Below, piece by piece: positions 18,334-28,900 of a stretch of DNA of 64,000 nucleotides. The stretch is taken from assembly GCA_020846135.1 (NCBI GenBank), contig JADLEK010000076.1, positions 1 to 64,000 of the forward strand, read 5' to 3'. Below the pieces are notes generated by a model. That model had not been told where the DNA came from, did not search any database, and saw only the letters and a program-made list of their open reading frames with translations. The first letter of the stretch is position 1; each line of letters starts with the position of its first letter. This DNA is from Gammaproteobacteria bacterium (GTDB lineage: Bacteria > Pseudomonadota > Gammaproteobacteria > Competibacterales > Competibacteraceae). The translations under genes and the position numbers were made by a program.

Positions 18334-18735
18334 ATGGAAAAGAAATTCCGCATCACCGTCGAAGGCAAGCAGTACATCGTCGCAGTTGAAGACATCTCCG
18401 TTGACAGCGGCCAGAACCTCTATCCCGAGCCGGGCAGCATGGGCGCTACACCCGTCGCTCCGGTCGCCGCACCCGTGATCGCAGCGGCCCCGGCCGCAGC
18501 GGCCCCGATTGGCGCTGCCGGGCCGGGCGATGAACTCGCGCCCTTGGGCGGGGTGGTGCAGACCATTCATGTCAGCGTCGGCCAAATCGTCAATGAGGGC
18601 GATAAAGTGGTGTCGCTGGAAGCGATGAAGATGGTCACTCACGTTGTCGCCCGCCGGGGCGGCAAAGTCATCAGCATCGCGGTGAAGCCGGGCGATCCGG
18701 TGGACGCCGGACAGACTTTGCTGACGATCGGCTGA
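18334..18735 (+). CDS. mmdC: Biotin carboxyl carrier subunit of the decarboxylase
   Basis: The 133-residue protein has a short N-terminal strand region (KKFRITVEGKQYIV), an Ala/Pro linker and a C-terminal biotinyl domain. The canonical EAMKM lysine lies near residue 98 and the domain ends in DAGQTLLTIG. It carries carboxybiotin between the alpha subunit and the membrane beta subunit. The linker is a repetitive Ala-Pro-Val run typical of mobile swinging arms. It lies between the OadG-like and OadB-like genes with gaps of 45 and 19 bases. Confidence 0.92.
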   Translation: MEKKFRITVEGKQYIVAVEDISVDSGQNLYPEPGSMGATPVAPVAAPVIAAAPAAAAPIGAAGPGDELAPLGGVVQTIHVSVGQIVNEGDKVVSLEAMKMVTHVVARRGGKVISIAVKPGDPVDAGQTLLTIG

Positions 18736-18754
18736 GGCCGGGGAGCGTTCCATT

Positions 18755-20032
18755 ATGGAATCCCTCAACTTTCTCGACATCTTCCAGGGCCTTAACACCC
18801 TGGTGCAAGGATTCTCGACCGACCCGAAGATTGCGTTTGGCCGGATTTTCCTGATGGTGCTGGGCGTGGTGTTGCTCTATCTGGGCCGCAAGGGGGTGCT
18901 GGAAGCCCTGCTGATGATCCCGATGGGGCTGGGCATGGCGACCATTAACGCGGGGGTGATGTTCTTCTCCGCCTATGACCCGGCGACCGGCATGAACATC
19001 GCCGCCGGTCAGGCCGCACAATTGCCGGGTACGCTGTTTGTCGCTCCGCTGGCTTCGAACACCGACGCACTGGTCAACATCCTCCAGATCAACTGGCTGC
19101 AACCGATCTACACCTTCATGTTCAGCAATGGTCTGATCGCCTGTCTGGTGTTCATGGGGATCGGCACCCTGCTGGACGTGGGTTTCGTGATGGCCCGGCC
19201 TTTCCAGAGCATGATCATCGCCCTGTTCGCCGAACTGGGGACAGTGTTTGTGTTCCCGCTGGCGGTGGCGCTGGGGCTGAATCCGGGTCAGGCGGCGTCG
19301 GTAGCAACGATTGGCGGCGCGGACGGGCCGATGGTGCTGTTCACCTCGCTGCAACTGGCGCGGGATTTGTTCGTGCCGATCACGGTGGTGGCCTATCTGT
19401 ATCTGGGCCTGACCTACGGTGGCTATCCGTACCTGATCAAGCTGCTGATTCCGGCCAACCTGCGGGCGTTGCCGATGCCGGTGGAGAAAACCCGACCGAT
19501 CACCTCCAATGAAAAGCTGGTGTTCGCGGTCATTGCCTGCGTCCTGCTCAGCTTGCTGTTTCCGGTGGCTTCGCCGCTGTTTCTGTCGCTGTTCATCGGG
19601 GTCGTGGTTCGGGAAAGCGAACTCACCTACTTCTTTGACTTGTTCTCGAACACGGTGCTGTACGGCTCGACCTTCTTTTTGGGGCTGTTGCTGGGAGTGT
19701 TGTGCGAAGCCGGTACGATCCTGAATCCGATCGTGCTGAAACTGCTGATTCTGGGCATTCTGGCGCTGCTGATTTCCGGGATTGGCGGGATTCTGGGCGG
19801 CTATGTGCTGTATTACTGGTCAGGTAAAAAGTACAACCCGGTGATTGGCATTGCCGGGGTGAGCTGCGTTCCCACCTGCGCCAAGGTGGCGCAGAAATCG
19901 GTGGGTCCCGGGGTCGTTGTCCTGCCGCACGCCTTGGGCGCCAGCATCAGTGGCGTGATCACCAGCGCCATTTTTGCGGCAACCTTTATCGCGTTGCTGA
20001 TGCCGGTGATGGCAAAGCTGCCCAAAGGCTGA
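18755..20032 (+). CDS. mmdB: Na+-translocating decarboxylase beta subunit
   Basis: The 425-residue, highly hydrophobic protein is of the OadB/MmdB/GcdB family. It decarboxylates carboxybiotin and uses the energy to export Na+. Visible family blocks are GLMPMG-like segments near the N-terminus, the ATIGGADGPMVLFTS motif (with the Na+-binding aspartate) near residue 190, and a C-terminal GISCVPTCAKV-like segment (GVSCVPTCAKVAQK), followed by ANASGVIT-like GASISGVIT. It is the last gene of the four-gene operon and ends just before a strong hairpin shared with the convergent transporter gene. Confidence 0.94.
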   Translation: MESLNFLDIFQGLNTLVQGFSTDPKIAFGRIFLMVLGVVLLYLGRKGVLEALLMIPMGLGMATINAGVMFFSAYDPATGMNIAAGQAAQLPGTLFVAPLASNTDALVNILQINWLQPIYTFMFSNGLIACLVFMGIGTLLDVGFVMARPFQSMIIALFAELGTVFVFPLAVALGLNPGQAASVATIGGADGPMVLFTSLQLARDLFVPITVVAYLYLGLTYGGYPYLIKLLIPANLRALPMPVEKTRPITSNEKLVFAVIACVLLSLLFPVASPLFLSLFIGVVVRESELTYFFDLFSNTVLYGSTFFLGLLLGVLCEAGTILNPIVLKLLILGILALLISGIGGILGGYVLYYWSGKKYNPVIGIAGVSCVPTCAKVAQKSVGPGVVVLPHALGASISGVITSAIFAATFIALLMPVMAKLPKG

Positions 20033-20040
20033 TTCCACTT

Positions 20041-20077
20041 AACCCGGCGGGCTGCAGCGGATGCAGCCCGCCGGGTT
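20041..20077. terminator. Bidirectional hairpin between convergent operons
   Basis: A perfect 16-bp stem (arms 20041-20056 and 20062-20077) closes a five-base loop. It occupies the 50-base gap between the stops of the decarboxylase beta gene and the convergent NhaD/ArsB-type gene. A GG-rich stem with short T/A ends fits a shared terminator, although no long T-tract follows on either strand. Confidence 0.8.
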
Positions 20078-20082
20078 CTGGA

Positions 20083-21429
20083 TTAGAGATACCGCCAGTA
20101 CAGATAGACCGTGCAGATCGCGATCGACATGAGCATCAGCGGGAACGCGGTCAGCAGAAAGGGCACGAAGCGGATGGGCTGACCCGCGCGTTCGGCGAAA
20201 CCGGCAACCACCAGATTGGCGCTGGCCCCGATCAAGGTGCCGTTGCCGCCCAGACATGCGCCCAGCGACAGCGCCCACCACAATGGCATCAATCCCTCCG
20301 GGCCGCCGAAGGTCGGAGCCATGGCTTTGATCAGCGGAATCATGGTCGCGACGAACGGAATATTGTCCACGAACGCCGAGAGCACGGCTGAAGACCACAG
20401 GATCGTCATCACTGTGGCGTTCAGGTCGCCACCGGTCAGGGTCAGTAAATGGTCGGCCAGCAGTTTGAGCAGACCGGTGCTGTCCAGGCCATGCACCACG
20501 ATAAACAGTCCGACGAAGAAGAAAATGGTGATCCATTCGGTCTCGGTGAAGGCATGGGTCACCAGCTTGGATTGCTCGTCGGCGCCGTGCGGCCAGCATT
20601 GCAGCAGCAGCAGGGCAGCAGCGCCAAACAGACCAATGGTGGCGGCTTCCAATCCCAGGGAGCGGGCGAAGACGAACGACAGCACCACCACCCCGATCAC
20701 CGCCAGACACTTTTTCAGCAGCATTGGGTCGGTGATCGCCTCGCGCTCGTTAAAATCCATCACCCGCTTGCGGTCCTCGGCGGCGGCGGTGAGATGCCGG
20801 CCCCAGATGAAATAAATCGGGATCAAGGTAGCGGCCATGACCACGACGACAACTGGCGCTAAATTCACCACGAAATCGTTGAAGGTCAGCCCGATTGCCG
20901 AACCGATCATGATGTTGGGCGGATCGCCAATCAGGGTCGCGGTGCCGCCGATGTTCGAGGAAATGATCATCGAGAACAGGTAGGGATACGCCTTGACCTT
21001 GAGTTCTTCCGTGATCAGCAGGGCGACCGGCACGATCAGTAGCACGGTGGTGACGTTATCCAAGAGCGCCGAGACCACGGCGGTGACCACCGACAGCATC
21101 GCCAGAATGCCCCAGGGGCTGGCGTTGACCTTCTTGGCCGACCAGATCGCCAGATACTGAAACACGCCGGACTGACGGGTAATGGCGACGATTACCATCA
21201 TCCCGATCAACAGGCCGATGGTGTTGAAGTCGATGCCGCGAACGGCGGCTTCCTGATTCAGCACCCCACCGAAGATCATCAGTCCGGCAGCGAGCAAAGC
21301 CACGATGGCGCGATTGATCCGCTCGGTCATGATCACCACATAGGTGAAGATGAACAGGATCGCGGCGTACCACATCGGGTTCATGCCGAAGATGACCGTG
21401 CTGGCCAGTTGCGTTTCGGAACCATGCAT
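20083..21429 (-). CDS. ArsB/NhaD-family ion transporter (probable Na+/H+ antiporter)
   Basis: The 448-residue protein has about 11-12 membrane helices. Ion-transporter-superfamily repeats include LLDNVTTVLLIVP with SSNIGGTATLIGDPPN in the first half, and SAFVDNIPFVATM with LGGNGTLIGASAN in the second. The DNVTT / DNIPF pair and the GDPPN block are the hallmarks of the NhaD/ArsB group. Its position opposite the Na+-pumping decarboxylase suggests sodium cycling, but arsenite, citrate or sulphate specificity cannot be excluded from sequence. Its start lies immediately next to the stop of the upstream CBS gene, so the two are probably one operon. Confidence 0.85.
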   Translation of the reverse strand: MHGSETQLASTVIFGMNPMWYAAILFIFTYVVIMTERINRAIVALLAAGLMIFGGVLNQEAAVRGIDFNTIGLLIGMMVIVAITRQSGVFQYLAIWSAKKVNASPWGILAMLSVVTAVVSALLDNVTTVLLIVPVALLITEELKVKAYPYLFSMIISSNIGGTATLIGDPPNIMIGSAIGLTFNDFVVNLAPVVVVVMAATLIPIYFIWGRHLTAAAEDRKRVMDFNEREAITDPMLLKKCLAVIGVVVLSFVFARSLGLEAATIGLFGAAALLLLQCWPHGADEQSKLVTHAFTETEWITIFFFVGLFIVVHGLDSTGLLKLLADHLLTLTGGDLNATVMTILWSSAVLSAFVDNIPFVATMIPLIKAMAPTFGGPEGLMPLWWALSLGACLGGNGTLIGASANLVVAGFAERAGQPIRFVPFLLTAFPLMLMSIAICTVYLYWRYL

Positions 21430-21888
21430 TCAGGCGTTCTCCCCCAGCAGCTTTTCCAGCACGTCCCAGAAGGAAACGATGCCCTCCAGCCGACCGCTCT
21501 CCTTATCCACCACCGGTACGCTGGTGGTGCGGCCATGCAGCATCAGCAGCATGACCTCCATCGCGGGCGTATCGGGATGCGCCACTTCGTGCTGGTTCAG
21601 CCAGTTTTGCACCGGTTCCTGACCGCGTCCGCCCAGGCGCCGGGCCAGATCGCTGACGTGTTCGGTCACGAAGGACACATTATCGAGTCCGTGTTTATCC
21701 AGCACCGCCTTGGGCAAGGTCAGTTGCAGCAGCGAATAAATGCTAAACGTGCCCAGATAGCGCCCATGCTCGTTCACGATCGGCAGATGGCGCAGGTGGT
21801 GTTCAAGAATGTAATCGGCGGCAGTCGCTACCGTATCCGACGGACGCAGCGTCTTCGGATCGGGGTTCATCAGGGTTCTTGCAGTCAT
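21430..21888 (-). CDS. CBS-domain protein
   Basis: The 152-residue protein is built of two CBS motifs. The first contains MNPDPKTLRPSDTV and LRHLPIVNEHGRYLGTFS; the second contains TPAMEVMLLML, TTSVPVVDKESG and LEGIVSF. CBS pairs bind adenosine nucleotides and act as regulatory modules. Between them lies an unusual insert of about 60 residues (SLLQLTLPKAVLDKHGLDN and onward). Its stop directly abuts the start of the ion transporter gene, so it may be the separate regulatory subunit of that transporter (inference from neighbourhood). Confidence 0.86.
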   Translation of the reverse strand: MTARTLMNPDPKTLRPSDTVATAADYILEHHLRHLPIVNEHGRYLGTFSIYSLLQLTLPKAVLDKHGLDNVSFVTEHVSDLARRLGGRGQEPVQNWLNQHEVAHPDTPAMEVMLLMLHGRTTSVPVVDKESGRLEGIVSFWDVLEKLLGENA

Positions 21889-22395
21889 GAAAAGTCCTTA
21901 AGGTTTTGAAAAAGATTGCGTTGTCACTGACGGCCAGCCCATTGCCGCTGGCCCCAAAACATCTCGCGTCTGGCCGGAAGCCCCGCAACGCGGTAGGCAA
22001 CGCTTCGCTTTTGCCGACTACAGCATAGGTTTTTTGTCAGGCAGGATCTATGCGGGATACATCTATAGGAATCCGATCTGAGGTGTGGAATCGCCGCTTC
22101 AAACCACCTCAGCCCCTAACGGGGACCCCTCCTTGGCTAAGGAGGGGGCGCGAAGCGCCGGGGTGGTTCGCTCATCTATACTTGCCTGCTGACGCCAAAC
22201 AAGACTGGTTTTGATCGAGAACTGTTCAATCCTGACGCTGAGGAGCCATCGCCCATAGGATGAACAACTAACCATTCTGGTGCTTAAAATTGGCCATCGT
22301 AGCGATGATTTATCAAAAACTACCCGAACCGTGAGGACTCGTGAACCAAACTCCATAATCCCTCCCTCTCGTCATCAGCTTCCAGGCGCATCCCC
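21889..22395. other. 507-base intergenic region with one repeat
   Basis: The region lies between the divergent CBS gene and DUF2721 gene and must hold both promoters. Apart from the palindromic repeat at 22125-22168 I see no convincing gene. A minus-strand frame of 85 codons (22099-22356) runs through the repeat and has no recognisable features. Confidence 0.6.
22125..22168. repeat. Dispersed palindromic repeat, copy 1
   Basis: A hairpin (CCCCTCCTTGG / AAGGAGGGG) is followed by GCGCGAAGCGCC and GGGGTGGTT. A near-identical copy occurs at 46889-46935, with two changed loop bases and a two-base insertion. The pair shows a dispersed family of intergenic elements in this genome. Confidence 0.85.
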
Positions 22396-22839
22396 ATGGA
22401 ATCACGCATCGCTGACATCACCCACGTTATCCAGCTTTCAGTAGCCCCGGCGTTTTTGCTGGTCGCCATCGGCAATCTGCTCATGATTCTGAGCGCGCGG
22501 TTGGGGCGGATCGTGGATCGTCGGCGGGTCCTTGAAGACCGGTTAGGCGGACTCAGCGGTGACGCAGCCGCCGGGATCGAGACGGAACTGGCGCATTTGA
22601 ACCGGCGAGCTGCTTTGATCTACTTCGCTACCCTATCTGCGGTGCTGGGGGCGCTGGCGGTATGCCTGGTCGTGGCGGGCGCGTTTCTCGGGGCGCTGCT
22701 GGAGGTGGAGATGAAACTGGCCGAAGGGGTAGCCGGCCTGTTCGTGCTGGCCATGATCTCGATGCTCGTCTCCTGGAGCCTGCTGCTGCGCGAGGTCTAT
22801 CTCACCATCCGGGTCGGCGCTGCTCGCCTTCACCGGTAG
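22396..22839 (+). CDS. DUF2721 family membrane protein
   Basis: The 147-residue protein has three hydrophobic segments: one near residues 12-32, two between about 75 and 135. A conserved-looking N-terminal half contains ITHVIQLSVAPAFLLVAIG, ARLGRIVDRRRVLE and LNRRAALIYFAT. These blocks match the DUF2721 family of small bacterial inner-membrane proteins of unknown function. It is 80 bases upstream of the NRPS start on the same strand and could share its promoter, but its family is not otherwise linked to peptide synthesis. Confidence 0.8.
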   Translation: MESRIADITHVIQLSVAPAFLLVAIGNLLMILSARLGRIVDRRRVLEDRLGGLSGDAAAGIETELAHLNRRAALIYFATLSAVLGALAVCLVVAGAFLGALLEVEMKLAEGVAGLFVLAMISMLVSWSLLLREVYLTIRVGAARLHR

Positions 22840-22919
22840 CGCCGTCATTTTCACTAACTCCGAATATGCCCCGCATACCTTCTGTCAGAGTCCGATCTGA
22901 ATTAACCGAGGAGACAACC

Positions 22920-25900
22920 ATGACTCGCCAGTATTACCCGCTGACTCATCCTCAAAAACGCATCTGGTTTGGTGAGAAATTAACGCCCGGCTATGACTTC
23001 GCGACCATTGCCGGACGCATCACCATTCAGGGTCCGGCCAGTGCGACCTTGCTGAGTCAGGCGCTGAACCGGATTCTGGAAAAAAACGCCGGTTTACGCT
23101 TACGTTTTGTCGAGCTTGAGGGTGAAGGCGACGCCTTTACCAATACCCGGCAATATGTCGCCGATTACCAGCCAGTTAAAATTTTAATTCTTGACTTTTC
23201 CCATGCGTCTCTGGCTGAAGTGGATGACTGGTGCCTGGCGGAAAGCGCCAAACCTTTTCAGTTACTGGATGCCGATTTATATCAGTTCGCCATTCTGAAA
23301 ACCGCTGACAGCACCACGCTCTTTCTGAAATTTCATCATCTGATTGCCGATGGACTGAGTTGCTGGGGACCGTTTCTTGAACAACTGATCAGCTTTTACA
23401 CCAGTCTGATTAACAAGGTCGGCTTTGAAGACAAGCCTATCGTTTCCTATCTGAATTTTATTGAAGAAGAAGCGGCTTATCAGGAATCTGCGCTGTTCGC
23501 TGAAGATCGCCAGTTCTGGCTGGAAAAATTTGCCGATCCTCTGGAAGAACAACCCTTTTATCTGGATAAAGGCCCGGCCAGCGATCTTTCCGTACAATCC
23601 TTGACCTGTCATATCCCGGATGAGTTATGGCAAGCCTTAAAACAATTCAGTCGCGAGAATAAAACCCCGCCCTTCCGCCTGTTATTAACCGGGTTGTATC
23701 TCTATTTCGCCCGCATCGGTCAACACTATGATCAGGTGCTGGATCTGGCTCATCACAATCGCAACCAGAAAGCGGATTTACAGACCATCGGCATGTTTGT
23801 CAGTACTGTGCCACTGCGCCTGACGCTGGATCCCGAAACCTCGTTCCTGGACGCACTGCGCATTGTCAGTCAGGAACTGGAAACGGTGCTGAAAGGCCCG
23901 CAACGCTTCCCCTATAACCTGCTGGTCGAGGCGTTGCGCACCCGGCACGGAACCGGCCTGAACAGCGCCTGTTCGATTTCCCAGGTTCGCCTGCCCAGCC
24001 TGCCCGGCATGGACTTTCGGCATTATCAGAACACCTCCGCCACCGAGCCATTGAGCCTGTTTATCTATCCCAATGGCGATTTCGGCTTTCTGTTTCAACG
24101 GGCCTGTTTCAGCGCCGCCGATATCGAGGCGCTGTTTAACCGGCTGTTGACGCTGTTGCAAGATGCGCTGACCCAGCCGGAGCGGCCGCTCTGGCAACTG
24201 AATCTGCTGCCGGCGGTGGAGCAACAACAGCTTTTGCAGGACTTCAACGCGACGGCACTGCCGGTTCCCACCGACCGCACCTTCCCGGAACTGTTCGCCG
24301 AGCAAGTCGCCCGGACTCCAGACCGGCTGGCGCTGGTCTATCGGGATGAGCGTTATACCTATCAGCAACTCGACGCCAAAACCAACGCGCTGGCGCGGGT
24401 GCTGCGGGATCGCGGGGTTCAGCCCGACGCTATTGTGCCGATCCTGCTGCATCGGTCGGCGGAAATGCTGATTGCCGCCTTGGCGATCATGAAGGCGGGC
24501 GGCGCGTATTTGCCGGTTGACGCTGATTATCCCCAGCCGCGCATTGATTTCATGCTGGCCGACAGCGGCGCGACGCTGTTGGTGTCCCAGATCGAATTGC
24601 GCGAGAAAGCCGGCGCATTTACCGGCCTCTGGCTGGATATTCACGACCAGGCCCTCTATGCCGGCGGCGATTTGCCCCTGTGGACCGGCAGCCGCCCGGA
24701 GCGTCTGGCCTACGTCATCTATACCTCCGGCTCCACCGGCCAGCCCAAGGGCGTCCTGATCGAGCAGCGCAATCTGGTCAACGTGTGCTTCAGTGAAAAC
24801 CGGGACAACGCGCTGACCGCCGAAGACGCCTTCGCCAATTTTGCCAGCTTCAGCTTCGATACCTCGGTCACTTGCCTGTTTCCGCCGTTGCTGGTAGGCG
24901 CGGCAGTGCATATCGCGCCGGAAGAATTGCGGCTGGCCCCGGAACTGCTCAGCGCCTGGTTTGAAGAGCAGGGCATCACCCTCTGCGACTTTCCAACCCA
25001 GTTCGGTGAGCAATTCATGCAGTTGACCCGGAACCGGTCGCTGCGCCTGCTGATCGTGGGCGGCGACCAGTTGAAAGGGGTCACTCCCCAGTCCTACACG
25101 CTGGTCAATGAATACGGTCCGACTGAATGCACGGTCGTCACGACCCGTTTTCAGGTTGACCCGACCGATGTCGCCAACATCCCGATTGGCCGGCCCGTCG
25201 CGAACACCCAAGCGTATGTGGTCGATGCCCACGGCCAGTTGCAACCGATTGGCGTCCCCGGCGAATTGTGGCTGGGCGGGGCGCAAGTGGCGCGCGGCTA
25301 CTGGAATCGCCCGGAATTGACGGCTGAGAAGTTTATTGCCGATCCCTTCGCCTCCCCTCTCCCCGTGGGAGAGGGGCCGGGGGCGAGGTCGTCCCGCGTC
25401 TACCGCACTGGCGACATCGTGCGCTGGCGGGCGGATGGGAATCTGGAGTTCATTGGCCGGCGCGATTTTCAGATCAAGATTCGCGGCTTCCGGGTGGAAC
25501 TGGGCGATATTGAAGCCGCCTTGCGCCAGCATCCGGAGGTGGCCGATGCGGCGGTGATCAGCGGTCAAAATGCCGGCGGCACCGCGTTCATTGCCGCTTA
25601 TGCGGTGTTGCGCGATAGCCAAGGCGCGACCGATCAGGACGATTTGCGCCGCTTCCTGGCGGAGCGCTTGCCCGATTACATGGTCCCGGCCCGCCTTGGC
25701 CTGGTCCCACACCTCCCGATGACCACTCACGGCAAACTGGATCGGCAGGCGCTACTGGCGACCCTGCCGCCGGAAACCACCGTGGACCGGATCACGCCAC
25801 GCAATGACCGGGAGCAAATCCTGGCGGACATCTGGCAGGAAGTTCTCAGGCTGGAGGAAGTGGGCGTCACTGAAAACTTCTTCCATCTGGGCGGCGACTC

Positions 25901-28900
25901 GATCATGAGCATCCAGATTCTGTCGCGGGCGCGCAGTCGGGGACTGGGGATCAAGGGAGCGCACTTTTTCGCTCATCCCACCATTGCCGGGCTGGCCGAA
26001 GTTGCCGAAACCCTGGCTCCGGCGAGCAGCGACCATCCGGCTGAGGGTCTGGCTCAGTTGTTGCCGATTCAGCGCTGGTTCTTCGCCCTGGCTTCGCCGG
26101 AACCGCATTACTTCAATCAGTCCTTTTGCCTGAAACCCCGGCAACCGCTGACGGCGGCGTTCCTTGAGCAGGCGCTGGAGTGCGTGGGCCGTCATCACGA
26201 CGCGCTGCGGCTACGCTTTCAACCCTTGGCGGACGGGGCTTGGGAGCAGCGCTACGCCGCCCTCGATACCCCGATCTTCCGGTTTACCGAAGTCGATTTG
26301 CGCCCGGTTGCCGAGTCCGAGCGCACCGCCCGACAAGCCCGCCTCCTTGATCAATTACAACACGGATTTGATCTGCAACACGGACCGCTGGCCGCTGCAA
26401 TCCTGGCTCATGGCTGGACGGCGGGCGAACAGCGTCTGCTGATCGCCGCGCATCACTTGGTGGTGGATGTGGTCTCCTGGCGGATTCTGCTGGAAGACCT
26501 GGAAAGCGCTTATTCGGCGCTTGAACGGGGTCAGGCGCCGGCGCTGCCGCCTCGGACCGCCGCCTATGCCGAATGGGGCGCGGCTTTACAGCGCTATGCC
26601 CAAAGTCCGGCTTTAGCCGAAATTCAACCGTACTGGACGCGGATCAGCGAGAACCCGCCGCCCTTAAAGCGGGATCGCGACGCGCCGTTGCCGGTCCTGC
26701 GCGACACCGCAACGCTGACCTTGCATCTGCCGATGGGGCAAACCGCGCCCTTGCTGGAAAAACCCTTTGGCCTGTACCGCGCCCGCGCCAACGATGTGCT
26801 GCTGACCGCGCTGACCCTGGCGATCTTCCGCTGGAGCGGCGCCCGCGAGTGGCGGCTCGACCTGGAGGGGCATGGCCGCGAGGAAGAGATCGGCCAACTC
26901 GACGTGTCCCGCACCGTCGGCTGGTTCACCAGCCTGTTCCCGGTACGGCTGCGCTTGCCCGAACACTTCACTGCCGATCCAGCCCCGACTGATCTGGTCC
27001 GGGCGCTGCTGACGATCAAGGAAACGCTGCGTGGCATTCCCGGCAATGGCATCAGTTACGGCGTCCTGCGCTACCTAGGTGCGGGCATCGTCCACAGCCC
27101 CGACCCGGAGGTCAGTTTCAATTACCTGGGCAGTCTGGCCGGCGACCCACGCGCCTTTCTCGCGTTCAGCGATGAAGCCAGTGGTGAGCCGGTCGCGCCG
27201 GATACCCCGCTGGCGCATCTGCTGGAAATTGACGGCTGGGAGTCAGGGGGCGAACTGACCTTTCTGCTTCGCTACAGCCTGAAGCATTTCGACCCGGCGA
27301 CGATCCAGGCGCTGGCCGCCGCTTTCCAGTCCAGTCTGGAACACTTGTCGGCGCTGTTCGCTCCCGCCGTCACCCGCGCCTTCTCGCCTGCGGACTTCCC
27401 TCATACCGGCCTCAGCCAGTCGCAACTCGACCAACTCGCTGCTACCGGGGACATCGAGGACATTTACCGGTTGACGCCCCTGCAGGAAGGGATTTTGTTC
27501 CATACCTGCCTGCATCCCGAAGCGGGTGAATACCTGACCCAGACCCATTGGCGCTTCCTCGATCCAGTGGATTTGCCGGCGCTGCGCCAGGCGTGGACCG
27601 CGACGATGCGCCATCACCCGGTGTTTCGCACCGCTTTTGCCTGGGAAGATCTGCCCGCTCCGGTTCAGATCGTGTACGCCACCGTTGATTTTGAATGGGT
27701 GGAACTGGACTGGCGGGAGATTCCCGAAGATCAGTTCCCCGCTCAATTTCAGACCCTCCTCGACGACGATCGCCGCCGGGGCTTTGATCTGCGGCGACCG
27801 GGACTGACCCGGGTGATCCTGATCCGGCGGCCCGAAGGCGACCGGCTGGTCTGGACCGATCACCACATTCTGACCGACGGCTGGTGTCTGCCCCTGCTGC
27901 TTGGCGAGCTGAATGAACGCACTGTGGCGCTGCGTGAACACCGCGCTCCCCGCCTGGAATCCGCGCCACCCTTTGCGCGAATGATCGACTGGCTGTTCCA
28001 GCAGGATCGCAGCGAAGCCGAGCAGTTCTGGCGACAACAGGTCGGCGATCTGGAAGCGCCCTCCCGGCTGGGCATCGAGAAAGCCGGCGTCAACCTGGCG
28101 GATCGGACCCTGGCGGCGCAGATGCAGGAACGCGAGCAGCGCTTATCGGTCGCCCTGACCGCCCGCTGCACCGAATTTGCCCGCCAGATGGGTTGCACGA
28201 TCAACACGCTGCTGCAAACCGCCTGGGCGATGAGTCTGGCGGTGAGCAGCGGCCAAGATGATCTCACCTTTGGCATGGTGTCTTCGGGCCGCCCCGGAGA
28301 GTTGCCGGGGGTGGAAAAAATCATCGGCCTGTTTATCAGCAGCGCGCCGATGCGGATTCGCCTGGATGACCCCAGGCCGGTCCGTGAGGCGATTCAGGCG
28401 ATTGCCCAGACTGGCCGCGAGGTCAACCGGCTCAGTTTCATTGGTCTGGAGCAGATTCGCGCCCTGAGCAGGGTTCGCCCACCGGAGCCGCTGTTTCATA
28501 GCATTTTCGCGTTTGAAAATTATCCGGTCACCGAATACTGCGACCGCTCCGACGGGCTGCGACTGGGCGACATCGCCTCGCTGGAACGGGCCGATATGCC
28601 GCTGGCGCTGGTGATTTTCCCCGGCGAAGGCATCACGGTGCGGGCCGCGTTCAACGACCGTCTGATCGAAGCGGTGGGAATTGAACAGTTGCTGGAGCTG
28701 TATCCACAGGCCATTGAGGGCCTGCTGAACCACCCGGAGCGTTCACTCAGCGCCTTGGTGGATGAACTGGCGCAGGCAGCGTATCCGGATCGGCGGCGCG
28801 GCCCGCTGGCTTTACTGTCCGCCGAGGAACAGCAACGAATTCTGGTGGATTTCAACGCCAATAGCCTGCCCGTACCGACTGAACGCACCTTCCCAGACCT

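Noticed and set aside
22099-22356. 85-codon minus-strand ORF in the intergenic region
   Set aside because: It runs through a palindromic repeat and shows no ribosome site or family features.
22662-22919. Longer N-terminus for the NRPS overlapping DUF2721
   Set aside because: The extra 86 residues lack C-domain sequence; the ATG at 22920 has GAGGAG and starts directly at the C domain.
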